A stretch of 64,000 bases of DNA from contig OZ007515.1 in NCBI GenBank assembly GCA_963931865.1, positions 6,322,493-6,386,492 of the forward strand, in the 5' to 3' direction. The notes beneath the pieces were generated by a model. The model did no database searches and had not been told where the DNA came from. It saw only the letters and a list, made by a program, of their open reading frames with translations. This document shows, in pieces, positions 41,942 through 54,685 of the stretch. The position numbers and the translations under genes were made by a program. Numbering within the stretch: the stretch's first letter is position 1; each line of letters starts with the position of its first letter. The DNA comes from Axinella damicornis. Lineage: Eukaryota; Porifera; Demospongiae; Axinellida; Axinellidae.

Positions 41942-44900
41942 GGCCACGCGCCCAAGGCCATGGCCACGCCCCCACGGCCTTGGCCACGCCCTTAAGGCCT
42001 TGGCTACGCCCCAACTGCTTTGGCCACGCCCCTACGGCCTTGGCCACGCCACTAAGGCCAAGGCCTTGGCCACGCCTTCAAGGCCTTGGTCACGCCACCA
42101 AGGAATTGGCCACGACCCATGGCCTTTGGAAAAAGCCCCACTGCCTTGACCTCGCCCCCACGGCCTTGGTCACGCCCCTACGGCCTTGGCCACGCCCCCA
42201 AGGCCTTGGCAACGCCCCCACGGGCTTGACCATGCCCTCATGACCTTGGCTATGCCCCCAAGGCATTAGGGTTAGGGTTAGGTATAGGGTTAGGGTTAGC
42301 CCTCACGGCCTTGGCCACACCCCCAAATCTTTGGCCACGCCCCCACGGTCTTGGCTACGCCCTCACAGCCTTGGCCTAGCACCCACGGTCTTGGCCACGC
42401 CCCCAAGACTTTGGCCACACCTCCACGGCCTTGGCCACGCCCCCACGGCCTTGGCCTAACCCCCACGGCCTTGGCCACGCCCCCACGGCCTTGGTCACGG
42501 CCCCATGGTCTTGGCCACGCCTGCAAGGCCTTGGCCACATTTCCCACGGCCTTGGCCACGCCCCAAAAAACTTGGCCACGCTTCGACGGACTTGGCCACG
42601 ACGCCAAGACCTTGGCCACGCCACCACGGCCTTGGCCACACCCCCACGACCTCGGCAAGCCCTCTATTGCCTTTGCCACACCCCCACGGCCTTCGACATG
42701 CCCCCAATGCCTTGGTTACGCCCCCACGGAATTAGGGTTAGGGTTAGGGATATGGTTAGGGTTAGGGTTAGGGTTAGCCCCCACGGCCTTGGCCACGCCC
42801 CAAGGCCTTGGCGACGACCCCACGGCCTTTGCCACGCCCCCAAGGCCTTGGTCACGCCCCAACGGCCTTGGCCACTCCCCCACGGCCTTGGCCACACCAC
42901 CAAGGCCTTGGCCACGTCCCCAAGTCCTTGGCCAAGCCCCCAAGGATTTGGCCACGCCCCCACGGCCTTGGAAATGGCCCCACTGCCTGACCACGCCCCC
43001 ACGGCCTTAGCCACGCCCGCACGGCGTTGTCCACGCCGCCAAGGCTTTGACCACGCCCCCACGGCCTTGGCCATGCCCCAACGGCCTTGGTAACGACTCC
43101 ACAGCCATGGCCTACAACCTACGGTCTTGACCACGCCCCCAAAACTTTGGCTACGCCCCCACTGCCTTGATCTCGCCCCCACGGCCTTGGCCACTCCCCC
43201 ACGGTTTGGCCTAGCTCCCACGCCCTTGACCACGCCCCAAGACTTTGGCCACGCTCCCAAGGCCTTGGCGACACACACACGGCCTTGGCCATACCCCCAC
43301 CGCCTTGGCAACGCCCCCATGGTCTTGGCCACTCCCCCCACGGACTTGGCCACGCCCCGAAGGCTTTGGCCGCGCCCCCAATGCCTTGACCATGCCCCCA
43401 CGACCTTGGCCACGCCCCCAAGGCCTTGGCCATGCCCCCTCGGCCTTGGCTTTGCCCCCACGGCCTGGAGGTTAGGGTTATGATTAGGGTTTACCCTCAC
43501 GGCCTTGGCCACGCCCCCAAGGCCTTGGCTACACCCCCACGGCCTTGGCCACGCCCCCACGGTCTTGGCCTAGCCCTCACGGCCTAGGCCACGACTTTAA
43601 GACCTTGGCCATGGCCCCACGGCGTTGGCCACGCCCCCACGATTTTGGCCACGCCCTCACGGATACCCCACGGCCTTGGCCACGCACTCACGGCTTTGGC
43701 CAAGCCCCCAAGTCCTTGGCCACGCACCCACCACCTTGGCCACGCCCCAACGATCTTGGCAACCCCTCAACGGCCTTAGCCACTCCCTAAAGTCCTTGGC
43801 CATGCCCCCATTGCCTTGGCTACGCCCCACGGCCTTAGGGTTAGGGTTAGCGTTAACCCTCAAGGCCTCGGCCACGCCCCCAAGGCCATTGCAACGCCCC
43901 CACGGCCTTGGCCACACCACCACGGCCTTGGCCACACCCCCAAGGCCTTGGCCATGCCCCCACGGCCTTGGCTACGCCCCCACAGCCATAGGGTTAGGGT
44001 TAGGAACAGGGTGAGGGTTAGCTCTCACAGCGTTGGCTAGCCCCCAAGGCCTTTACCACGCCCCCCCGGCCTTGGCCACGCCCCCACGGCCTTGGCTTAG
44101 CCCCCACGACTTTGGCCTCGACCCCAAGACCTAGGCCACGCCCCCACGGCTTTGGCCACGCCCCCACGGCCTTGGCAACGCCCCAAGGCCTTGGCCACGC
44201 CCCCTCGGCCTTGGCCACGGCCCAAAGGCTTTGGCCACGCCCCCACGGCCTTGGAAACGGCCCCACCGCCTTGACACGCACCTACGGCCTTGGCTACGCC
44301 CCTACGGCCTTGGCCACGCCCCCAAAGCCTTGGCCACGCACCCACGGACTTGGCCACGCTCCCACGGCCTTGGAAACGGCCCCACGGCCTTGACCACGCC
44401 CCAACGGCCTTGGCCACGTCCCCACGGCCTTGGCCACACCACCACGGCATTGGCCACGCCCCACGGCCTAAGCGTTAGGGTAAGGGTTAGCCCTCACGGC
44501 CTTTTTCCACGCCCCCACAGCTTAGGCCACTCCCCCAAGGCCTTGGCCACTCCACCAAGGCCTTGTCCACGCCTTCAAGGCTTTGGCCACGCCTTCGCGG
44601 CCTTGGAAACGGCCCCACGGCTTTGACCACGCCCCCACGGCCTTGGCCATGCCCCTACGGCCTTGCCCACGCCCCCTTGGCCTTGCCCACGCCTCTACGG
44701 CTACCCCACGGTCTTGGTCACGCCCTCACGGCCTTGGCCACGCCCCAAGACCTTGGCCACGCCGCCACGGCCTTGGCCACACCCCCACGGCTTTGGCAAC
44801 TTCTCTACGGGTTTGGCCACGCCCCCTCGGCCTTGGCTAATCCCCCACGGACGTAGGGTTAGGGTTAGGTTAGGGTTAGCCATCATGGCCTTGGCCACGC

Positions 44901-47900
44901 CCCCAAGGGTTTGGCCACAACCCAAGGCTTTGGCCACGCCCCCACGACCTTGGAAACCGTCCCACGGCCTTGACCACGCCCCCACGGCCTTGGCCACGCC
45001 TCCACGGCCTTGGTCACAACCCCAAGGCATTGGCCACGCCCCCACGGACTTGGTCACGCCCCCCGGCTTTGGAAAAGGCCCCACAGCCTTGACCACGCCC
45101 CCAAGGCCTTGGCCACGCCCCTAAGGCCTTGGTCACGCCCTTACGGGCATGGCCATGGCCCCAAGACCTTGGCTACGCCCCACGGGCTTGGCCATTCTTC
45201 CACGACCTTGGCTACGCCACTACGGCCTTTGGGTTAGGGTTAGGGTTAGGTTAGCTCTCACGGGCTTGGCCACGCCCCCAAGGCCTTGTCCACGCCCCCA
45301 CGGCCTTGGTGACGCCCTCACGGCCTTGGCCTAGAACCCACAATCTTGGCCACGCCCCCAATATTTTGGCCACGCCTTTACGGCCTTGGCCGCGCCCCCC
45401 CGGCCTGGCAACGCCCCCATGGCCTTGACCTAGCCCACACGGCCTTGGCAACACCCCCACGGCTTTGGTCACGCCCTCATGGCTTTGGCCGCGCCCGCAA
45501 GGCCTTGGCCACGCCCCCACGGCCTTGGCTACGCCCACACGGCCTTGGCCACGCCCCCAAAGCTTTGGGCACGCCCACACGGTCTTGGCCATGCCCCCAC
45601 GGCCTTGGAAACGGCCCCACGGCCTTGACCACGTCCCCACGGCCTTGCCACGCCCCCACGGCCATGGCCACGCCCCTAAGGCCTTGGCAACGCCCCCACG
45701 GCCTTGGCCAGTCCCCCAAGGTTTTGGCCACGCCCCCACGGCCTTGGCCACAACTCCACGACCTTGACCTAGACCCCACGGCCTTGGGAATCACCCCAAG
45801 ACCTTGGCCACGCCCCCACGGCCTTGGCCACGCCCACAAGGCCTTGGTCACGCCTTTACGGCTTTTCCACGGCCTTGATCACGCACTCACAACCTTGGAA
45901 ATGCCCCCAAGTCCTTGGCCGCGCACCCACGGCCTTAGCCACGCCCCAACGGCCTTGGCCATGCCCCATAGTCTTGGCTACGCCCCACGGCCTTAGGGTT
46001 AGGATTAGGGTTAGGGTTAGCCCTCACGGACTTGGCCACGCCCCTAAGGCATTGCCCACGCCCCCACGGCCTTGGTAATGCCGCCACGGCATTGGCCACG
46101 CTCCCACGGCCTTGGCCACGACCCCACGGCCTTGACCTAGCCCCCACGGCCTTGGGAATCACCCCAAGACCTTGGCCACGCCTCCACGGCCTTGGCCACG
46201 CCCACAAGGCCTTGGTCACGCCTCTACGGCTTTTCCACGGCTTTGGCCACGCACTCACGGCCTTGGAAACGCCCCCAAGTCCTTGGCCACGGATCCACGA
46301 TTTTGGCCACGCCCAAACGGCCTTGGCCATGTCCCCATAGTCTTGGCTACGCCCCACGGCCTTAGGGTTAAGATTAGAGTTAGCCCCACGGCCTTGGCAA
46401 TGCCCCCAAGGCCTTGGCCACGCCCCCACGGACTTGGCCACGCCCCCACGGCCTTGGAAACGTCCCCATGGCCTTGATAATGCCCCCACGGACTTGGCCA
46501 CGCCTCCATGGCCTTGGCCACGCCCCGAAGGCCTTGGCCACGCCCCCACGGCCTTGGCCATGCCCCCTCGGCCTTGGTTTAGCCTCCACAGCCTTAAGCT
46601 TAGAGTTCGGGTTAGGGTTAGTGTTAGCTCTCACGGCCTTGGCTATGCCCCAAAGGCCTTGGCCACGCCCCCACGGCCTTGGTCAACCCCCCACGACCTT
46701 GGCCACGCCCCCAAGACTTTGGCCATGCCCCCACAGCCTTGGCCACGCCCCCACGGCCTTGACCACGCCACCACGGCCTTGGCAGCACCCCTACGGCCTT
46801 GGCCACGCCCCCTAAGCCTCAGCATCGCCTCTACGGACTTGGCCACGCCCCCACGGCATTGGAAACGGCCTCACGGCCTTGATCAAGCCCCCACGGCTTT
46901 GGCCACGCCCCCACAGCCATGGCCACGGCACCAAGGCCTTGTCCACGCCCCGACGGCCTTGGCCACGCCCCCACGGCCTTAGCCTAACCCCCATGGCCTT
47001 GGTCATGCCCTCAAGAGCTTGGCCACGCACCCAAGAACTTGGCCACGCCTCCAAAACCTTGGCCACGCCTCCAAGGCCTTGGCCCAACCCCCAAGGCCTT
47101 GGCAACGCCCCCACGGCCTTGGCCAAGCAACCACGGTCTTTGCCACGCCCCAAAGACCTTGGCCACGCCCCCACGGCCTTGGCCACTCCCCACGGCCTTG
47201 AATTAGCCACCACGGCTTTGGCCACGCCCTCAAGGCCTTGGCCACGCCCCCAAGGCCTTGGCCACGGTCTCACGGACTTGGCAACATCCCTACGGCCTTT
47301 GCCACGCCCCCACGGCCTTGGCCACGCCCCCACCACCTTGGCAAGGCCCCTAAGGTTTTGGCCATGCCCCCAAAGCCATGCCCACGTCCCCACGGCCCTG
47401 GCCACGTCCGCTCGGATTTCGCCATGCCCCCTCGGCCTTGGTAACGCCCCACGGCTTTAGGGTTAGGATTAGGGTTAGGGTTAGTGTTAGCTCTCACGGC
47501 CTTGGCTACGCCCCAAAGGCCTTGGCCACGCCCCCACGGCCTTGGCTACGCCCCCACGGCCTTGGTCTAGCCCCCACGGCCTTTGCCACGCCCCCACGGC
47601 CTTGGCCACGCCCCCACTGCCTTGGCAAGGCCCCTAAGTTTTTGGCAACGCCCCCAAAGCCATGCCCACGTCTCCATGGCCTTGGCCATGTCCGCTTGGA
47701 TTTCGCCATGCCCCCTCAGCCTTGGTAACGCCCCACGGCTTTAGGGTTAGGATTAGGGTTAGGGTTAGTGTTAGCTCTCACGGCCTTGGCTACGCCCCAA
47801 AGGCCTTGGCCACGCTCCCACGGCCTTGGCCACGCCCCCACGGCCTTGGTCTAGCCCCCACGACCTTGGCGACGCCCCCAAAGCTTTGTCCATGCCCCCA

Positions 47901-50900
47901 CAGCCTTGGCCACGCCCCCACGGCCTTGACCATGCCACCACGGCCTTGGTAGCACCCCTACGGCCTTGGCCACCCCCCAAAGCCTCAGCCTCGCTTCTAC
48001 GGACTTGGCCACGCCCCCATGGCATTTGAAACGGCCTTACGGCCTTGATCACGCCCCCACGGCCTTGGCCACGCCCCCACGGCCTTGGCCACGGCACCAA
48101 GGCCTTGTCCATGCCCCGACGGCCTTGGCCACGTCCCCACGGCCTTAGCCTAACCCCCATGGCCTTGGCCACGCCCCCAAGACCTTGGCCACAAACCCAA
48201 GAACTTGGCCACGCCCCCAAGGCCTTGGCCACGCATCCAAGGCCTTGGCAATGGACTCAATGCCTTGGCCACATCCCCACGGCCTATGCCAAGTCCTTGT
48301 CAACGCCCCCACGGGCTTGACCACGCCCCCACAGCCTTGGCCAGGCCTCCAAGGTTTTGTCCACCCCCCCTCGGTCTTGACCACGTTTCCACGGCCTTAG
48401 CTACGCCCCCCGTCCTTGGCCATGCCAGTCGGCCTTGGCTACGCCCCACGGCCTTTAGGTTAGGAATAGGGTTAGGTTTAGTGTTAGCTCTCACTGCCTT
48501 GGCTACTCCCCCAAGGCCTTGGCCACGCCCCCACGGCCTTTGCCTAGTTCCCACGACCTTGGTCACGCCCCCAACACCTTGGCCATACCCCCACGGCCTT
48601 GGCCACGCCCCCACGGCTTTTACCACGCCCCCAAAGTTTTCGCCACGCCTTCACGGCTTCTCCACGCCCCCACGGCCTTGGCCACCCACCCAAAGCCATC
48701 GCAACGCCTACACGGTCTTTGCCACGCCGCCACGGCCTTGGAAAGGCTCCACAGCCTTGACCAAGTCCCCACGGCCTTGCCATACCCCACGGCCTTGGCC
48801 ACGCCCCCAAGGCCTTGGCCACGCCCCCACGGCCTTGGCCACGCCCCCACGGTTTTGGCCATTCCACCACGGCCTTGACGACGCCCCTACGGCTTTAGGG
48901 TTAGGTTTAGGGTTAGCCCTCATGGCCTTGGCCACGCCCCCACGGCCTTGGCCACGCCTACTTGGCGTTGGCCACGCCTCCAAGGCCCTGTCCACGCCCC
49001 CACGGCCTTGGCCACGCCCCCAAGGCGTTGGCCACGCCCCCAACGGCCTTGGCCACGCCCCCACAGCATTGGCCTGGTCCCCACGGCCTTTGCCTAGCCC
49101 CAACGGGCTTAGCCATGCCCCCCAAGACCTTGGCCACCCCTTACGGCCTTGGCCACGCCTCAACGGCCTTGGCCCCGCCCCCACGGCCTTGGCAATGCCC
49201 CCAAGGCCTTGGCCACGCCCCCACGGACTTGGCCACGCCTCCAAGGCCTTGGCCACGCCCCGAATGCCATGGCCACGCCCCCACGGCCTTGGCCTTGCCC
49301 CCACGGCCTTGGTTTAGCCCCCACGGCCTTAGGGTTAGAGTTAGGGTTAGGGTTAGTGTTAGCTCTCACGGCTTTGGCTACGCCCCAAAGGCCTTGGCCA
49401 CGCCCCCACGGCCTTGGCAATACCCCCACGGCCTTGGTCTAGCCCCCACGACCTTGGCCACGCCCCCAAAGCTTTAGCCATGCCCCCACAGCTTTGGCCA
49501 CGCCCCCACGGCCTTGACCACGCCACCACGGCCTTGGCAGCACCCCTACGGCCTTGGCCACCCCCCAAAGCCTCAGCCTCGCCTCTACGGACTTGGCCAC
49601 GCCCCCACGGCATTGGAAACGGCCTCACGGCCTTGATCACGCCCCCACAGCCTTGGCCACGCCCCCACGGCCTTGGCCACGGCACCAAGGCCTTGTCCAT
49701 GCCCCGACGGCCTTGGCCACGTCCCCACGGCCTTAGCCTAACCCCCATGGCCTTGGCCACGCCCCCAAGACCTTGGCCACAAACCCAAGAACTTGGCCAC
49801 GCCCCAAGGCCTTGGCCACGCATCCAAGGCCTTGGCAATGGCCTCAATGCCTTGGCCACATCCCCACGGCCTATGCCAAGTCCTTGTCAACGCCCCCACG
49901 GGCTTGACCACGCCCCCACAGCCTTGGCCAGGTCTCCAAGGTTTTGGCCACCCCCCCTCGGTCTTGACCACGTTTCCACGGCCTTGTCTACGCCCCCCGT
50001 CCTTGGCCATGCCCGTCGGCCTTGGCTACGCCCCACGGCCTTTAGGTTAGGAATAGGGTTAGGGTTAGTGTTAGCTCTCACTGCCTTGGCTACTCCCCCA
50101 AGGCCTTGGCCACGCCCCCACGGCCTTTGCCTAGTTCCCACGGCTTTTACCACGCCCCCAAAATTTTCGCCACGCCTTCACGGCTTCGCCACGCCCCCAC
50201 GGCCTTGGCCACCCCCCCAAAGCCATGGCCACGCCCACACGGTCTTTGCCACGCCGCCACGGCCTTGGAAAGGCCTCACAGCCTTGACCAAGTCCCCACG
50301 GCCTTGCCATACCCCCACGGCCTTGGCCACGCCCCCAAGGCCTTGGCCACGCCCCCACGGCCTTGGCCACGCCCCCACGGCCTTGGCCATTCCACCACGA
50401 ACTTGACGACGCCCCTACGGCTTTAGGGTTAGGGTTAGGGTTAGCCCTCATGGCCTTGGCCACGCCCCCACGGCCTTGGCCACGCCCCCTTGGCGTTGGC
50501 CACGCCTCCAAGGCCATGGCCACGCCCCCACGGCCTTGGCCACGCCCCCAAGGCGTTGGCCACGCCCCCAACGGCCTTGGCCATACCAACAAAGCATTGG
50601 CCACGCCCCCAAGGCCTTGGAAACGGCCCCATAACCTTGACCACGACCCAACGGCTATGGCAACCCCCTTGGCCAGGCCACGCCCCCAAGGCCTTGGCAA
50701 CGCCCCCACGGCCTTGGCTACGCCCCCACAACCTTGGAAACGGCCTCACAGCCTTGACCACGCCCCCACGGCCTTGGCTACGCCCCCACGGCCTTGGCCA
50801 CGCCCACAACGCCTTGGCCACGCCCCCACGGCCTTGACCACGGCACAAGGCCTTGTCCATGCCCCCAAGGCCTTGGCAACGACCCCACGGCCTTGGCCAC

Positions 50901-51458
50901 GACCCCAAGGCATTGGCCACGCCCCCACGGTCGTGGCCACGCCCCCACGGCCCCAAGGCCTTGGCAACGCCCCCACGGCCTTGGCTACGCCCCCACGGCC
51001 TTGGAAACGGCCTCACAGCCTTGACAACACCACCACGGCCTTGGCTACGCCCCCACGGCCTTGGCCTCGCCCCCAACGCCTTGGCCACGCCCCGACGGCC
51101 TTCACCACGGCCCACGGCCTTGTCCACGCCCCCAAGGCCTTGGCAACGACACCACGGCCTTGGCCACGCCCCCAAGGCATTGGCCACGCCCCCGCGGCCG
51201 TGGCCACGCCCCCACGGCCATGCCCACGCCCCCAGGATTTTGGCAACGCCCCCAAGGCGTTGGCCACGCACCCAAGGAATTGGCCACGCCCCCAAGACCT
51301 TGGCAACAACCCCACGGCCTTGGCCACGCCCCCAAGGCATTGGCTCGCCCCCACGGCCGTGGCCACGCCCCCACGGCCTTGGCCACGCCCCCAAGATTTT
51401 GGCAACGCCCCCAAGGTATTGGCCACGCCCACAATGCTTTGGAATATGCCCAAACGGC
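41942..51458. repeat. 20-bp minisatellite with telomeric punctuation, block 3
   Basis: Same orientation as blocks 1 and 2. TTAGGG tracts lie near 42269, 42734, 43471, 43838, 43990, 44472, 44857, 45231, 45993, 46366, 46605, 47459, 47741, 48467, 48896, 49331, 50043 and 50427; most are 3-5 units long and sit at the same point in the 20-bp unit. After 50.45 kb there are none up to the end of the block. Spacing is often 370-480 bp or about double that, indicating amplification of larger units. The long ORFs on both strands are repeat artefacts. Confidence 0.95.
47741..50600 (+). repeat. higher-order tandem duplication, period about 1.55 kb
   Basis: The order of variant units from 47741 to about 49070 is repeated from 49331 to about 50600 with few differences. 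Markers: the variant tract GGAATAGGGTTAGG at 48472 and 50049; CTTGGCGTTGGCCACGCCTC at 48962 and 50489. The second copy lacks about 45 bp present near 48555-48600, so the offset falls from about 1590 to 1527. Confidence 0.8.
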
Positions 51459-53110
51459 ATTGACCTTTGATCTTTGAACTTTGACCTCAGAAGTTTGATG
51501 TTTTGACTTAAATTTTTGACTTTGGAAATTTGACCTTTGACCTTTGACCTCTGAACTTTTACGTTTAACTTCGAACTTTGACCTTTGAACTTGCGAAGAA
51601 AAGTCCAAAGTTGAAGTTTAAAATTTGAAATCCAATCTTTTGCAGGGCACGATGGAAAACTCAAACGTTGAATGCGAAGTTTGACCTTTATGCTATGAAA
51701 TTTTGCAATAGCGAATTTGTAAGGAAAACGTTGGTGCATAGATCTATGGTTTGAAGATTGAGGACTCTTTCTGGATCTAATTGGCTTAATGTTAGCCCAG
51801 TTTCTGTACTTGTATTCCCACATGGTTTCAAAATTATTTGTATTGACAGACATGAATAAATTAAAAAGGCCTCTAAACAAAGTTGTGAACTTTGATGCCT
51901 ACTCGCACGTGCTCAAATAATGACATTCACTCAACAAAAAACCCAGTGGTCCATTAAAGATGGGTTTCGCAGAGTTAGGGTTACGGTTACGTGTTTGGCC
52001 AAGGCCGTTTCAGTGTTGGGGAGAGGCAAATAGGGTCCTTGGCCAGAATATTTTCTTTCGAGTTTGAATAAATGTTGTTAATATTTAGAGATGAGACCGA
52101 AATATCGTATTTTTCGAAAATACCATAGTTTTTTTTTTTTTTTTTGACTGAGAAAATCAACCACTTTGGTGTAAACATTGAATTTACGTTACGCTAATTC
52201 AAAGGCTCGTAACGAAGGCGTAGGACTTTCGCTCTGTAACTTGAGATTATAGTACGCGTTCTTGCGTGTGCTATCATGATTTCAAGTAGCACACCGGAAG
52301 TCCTACGCGTTCTGAATTTACTAGCGTTTGAAATTGCTCGTGCAAGTTAAATAGAACTGCGTATAGACTACATTTAAAAACAACTCTAGAAAGGTAGATC
52401 CGATTAAAAAGATGACTACCACTGTGATCAGTAATGGATTGGCATTCTGGTGGTGTAATAATCTCACTTTTCATGAAAAGTACGTGGTTAATTTTCCCAG
52501 AAAGGGGTCAAATTTTCGCGAAAAGCAAGGAGCAAAGTCTGGAAGTGCATCGATATTTATGAAGTGTAAGGTCTGCCGCACCGCCGTTGTTAGTGTTGTA
52601 TTTACTACTTCCAAGCGATCACGTGAAAAGATAGACAAAAGTCGGATTTACAAACAAGGCCATCGACTAACATCTTGGCTTCTGGAAATCATCATGCTCC
52701 ACCCGCTGGGATAGCATCTGGACAAAACCACGATGAATTACTAAGGGTTGCACCAACGTAAACAGATCTGATACAAAGCTGTGGAAATTTGTCATAGGTA
52801 TAAGCGCATTGATGCGCGATTTCCCATTTAAAGAAAACGATTTGTTACAAACTAATTTAATCTAGAAAATCTTCGCTTCTATACCTTGTTTTCAAAATTA
52901 AGAAACCTATTCTAAACCTATTTCTGCTATTTACCGAAAACGCCCATCAATGATGCATTCACAGTCCAAGTGTGTTCGTAAAGTAGCAAAAAGGTTATAA
53001 ATATGGGATATCCTTCATAGTATCTCACTCGAACTAGAAAGTATAATGATCAAAACCGACTATTTGTACACAAACTAGTTTTGTGTTGAACATCAACTTC
53101 CAAGCGTTGA
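51459..53110 (+). repeat. left arm of a large AT-rich foldback
   Basis: Reads, when reversed and complemented, through the same landmarks as the right arm: TTTGACC tracts (51470-51590), GGGCACGATGGAAAACTC-like block, a stretch near a telomeric variant and minisatellite units (51975-52045), TCGTAACGAAGGCGTAGGAC (52208), a CACTGTGATCAGTAATGGAT block (52418), and TAGCATCTGGACAAAACCA (52713). No genes: ORFs are short and shared pieces are non-coding repeats. Confidence 0.85.
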
Positions 53111-53445
53111 GAAGACAAATTAGCAAAAATTTGGTTGCTTGATCGTGGCGATCGACGACCATTTTGGCTTTTTAAACTCATCGCACTTCGCCCGTTGATA
53201 CCGTCCGGAATAAACCACTTAAGTGAAAGGGTGTGCCAATCTAGTCACAGCCGAATACTAAAGCTGTGGCTGTTTGGCCATCCGCTTTTACAACGCTTCG
53301 CTTAGTGCGCGTACGTGATATGTATACGCGTAAAAATATATGTAAACGCGTATATAATTGTTAAAGAAACCTAAATGTTTTGTAAAAAATCAGTTTTGCC
53401 CACAATAATCAAATCTTGGAATCTGAAACTGATTTTCGAGATTAA

Positions 53446-53646
53446 GTCTTTGGGAGCGGTCATTAATTATTCAAAACTTCCGCATCACGCGACCGTGCAT
53501 GTGTGATATAAGCATCATTAGTAACAGCTGCGAAATATGACTATTTTGCCACCCTATAGCGACGTTCCCGTCGAGTCTACCATCTGGCTAATACGGAATT
53601 GAATGTAATACCTTCATTGAGCCATATTTTCGACAGAACAGGAGGA
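53446..53646 (-). repeat. dispersed repeat, copy 2 of 2
   Basis: Reverse-complement match to 6535-6735, end to end. A TTAA lies next to the CTTTGGG end here (TTAAGTCTTTGGG) as in copy 1. Confidence 0.75.
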
Positions 53647-54035
53647 ATCGTGGCTGTCAAGAGCTAGAAGAACGAAGAACACGCCTATTAGTTGTCGGTT
53701 ATATTTTGTCACTGTCACTCTTCTGCAGCTCCCAACAACCCCATCAAGTGTTCATATTTGTCGTTTTGCCACTTCCAACCATCGTCGCATTAATCCGTCC
53801 AAAGTAAATAGCTCTAGCCTGTTTACAGTTGAAAAGTCGCGTGACAATAAATGACAGCTGCTTGCGGTTATTTTAAGTGCATGAATAATATTAACCTGTA
53901 CACTTTGATTGATTATTGGTCTGGTAGATCTGGGCAGCCCCTTAGGTACTGGTCTGTGTGAAGAAAGTCGGCGATCGTCAAACAGGTAAGCGCGGGGTTA
54001 GAGTACCGTAGAGAACGCATAATCGCTTAGGCATA

Positions 54036-54685
54036 TGTGACCCGCTGAGGGATAACCGGGCACATCCCGTAATTATTGATTTCGTGTTAGAGGCAAACAT
54101 AGTCACAAAGCAACATTTCGGCGAAAGCGCGGTTATTACAGCAACGGGTCAGCAGACCCATAAACTACAAGATATCAGAGTATAAAGCCTGGATCTACTT
54201 CCATTCCGGCGTTATAAGCCCGAACTCAAGCTATATTGTCGTGCATAAATTAGTATACGGAAGGCGTTGCTACGCACACAGAACGAACTACTTACCACAA
54301 ACGGTGTCATTTCACGCTGTCCTCTGGTTTATTCTGTCCATTTTCACTCCGTCTGACCTAGCTATCTACCGGATGAGTCGCGAAAAACACGGCTAGCTAG
54401 CTTCAGCACGAACTAAACGCGTCCAGCTACTAAACAATGGATGACACGTAACACGGATAGTATACGGAAAATAATCACATACCATAGTAACGTCGAAAAT
54501 TGCATTTACACGGAAAGTAGTTTTGCGTATTCCGCGCGCGTTTCGAGCTGTATCTCGGCAACTGAATGACCGATCGCTTTGATATTTGGTCTACGGCACG
54601 ATGATAGGTAGCTGTTATGATTTCCGGTGTTAACTCAATTTTTTCAAAATGCGGGATGTGCCGGGTTTTCGCTCAGCGGGTCACA
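54036..54685. mobile_element. mariner/Tc1-type MITE, 650 bp
   Basis: Terminal inverted repeats of about 34 bp: TGTGACCCGCTGAGGGATAA at the left and its complement (with a few changes) ending CGCTCAGCGGGTCACA at the right. A TA dinucleotide flanks both ends, as for mariner/Tc1 insertions. The inside has no transposase. It lies in the centre of the foldback, where no matching arm exists, so it was inserted after or at formation of the palindrome. Confidence 0.85.

Noticed and set aside
36472..50450. TTAGGG tracts as a true chromosome end
   Set aside because: They are short, interstitial, repeated many times and followed by tens of kilobases of other sequence; none is a terminal array.
17189..51458. 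CRISPR-like regular repeats
   Set aside because: Repeats are contiguous without unique spacers, degenerate, and in animal DNA with introns and retroelements.
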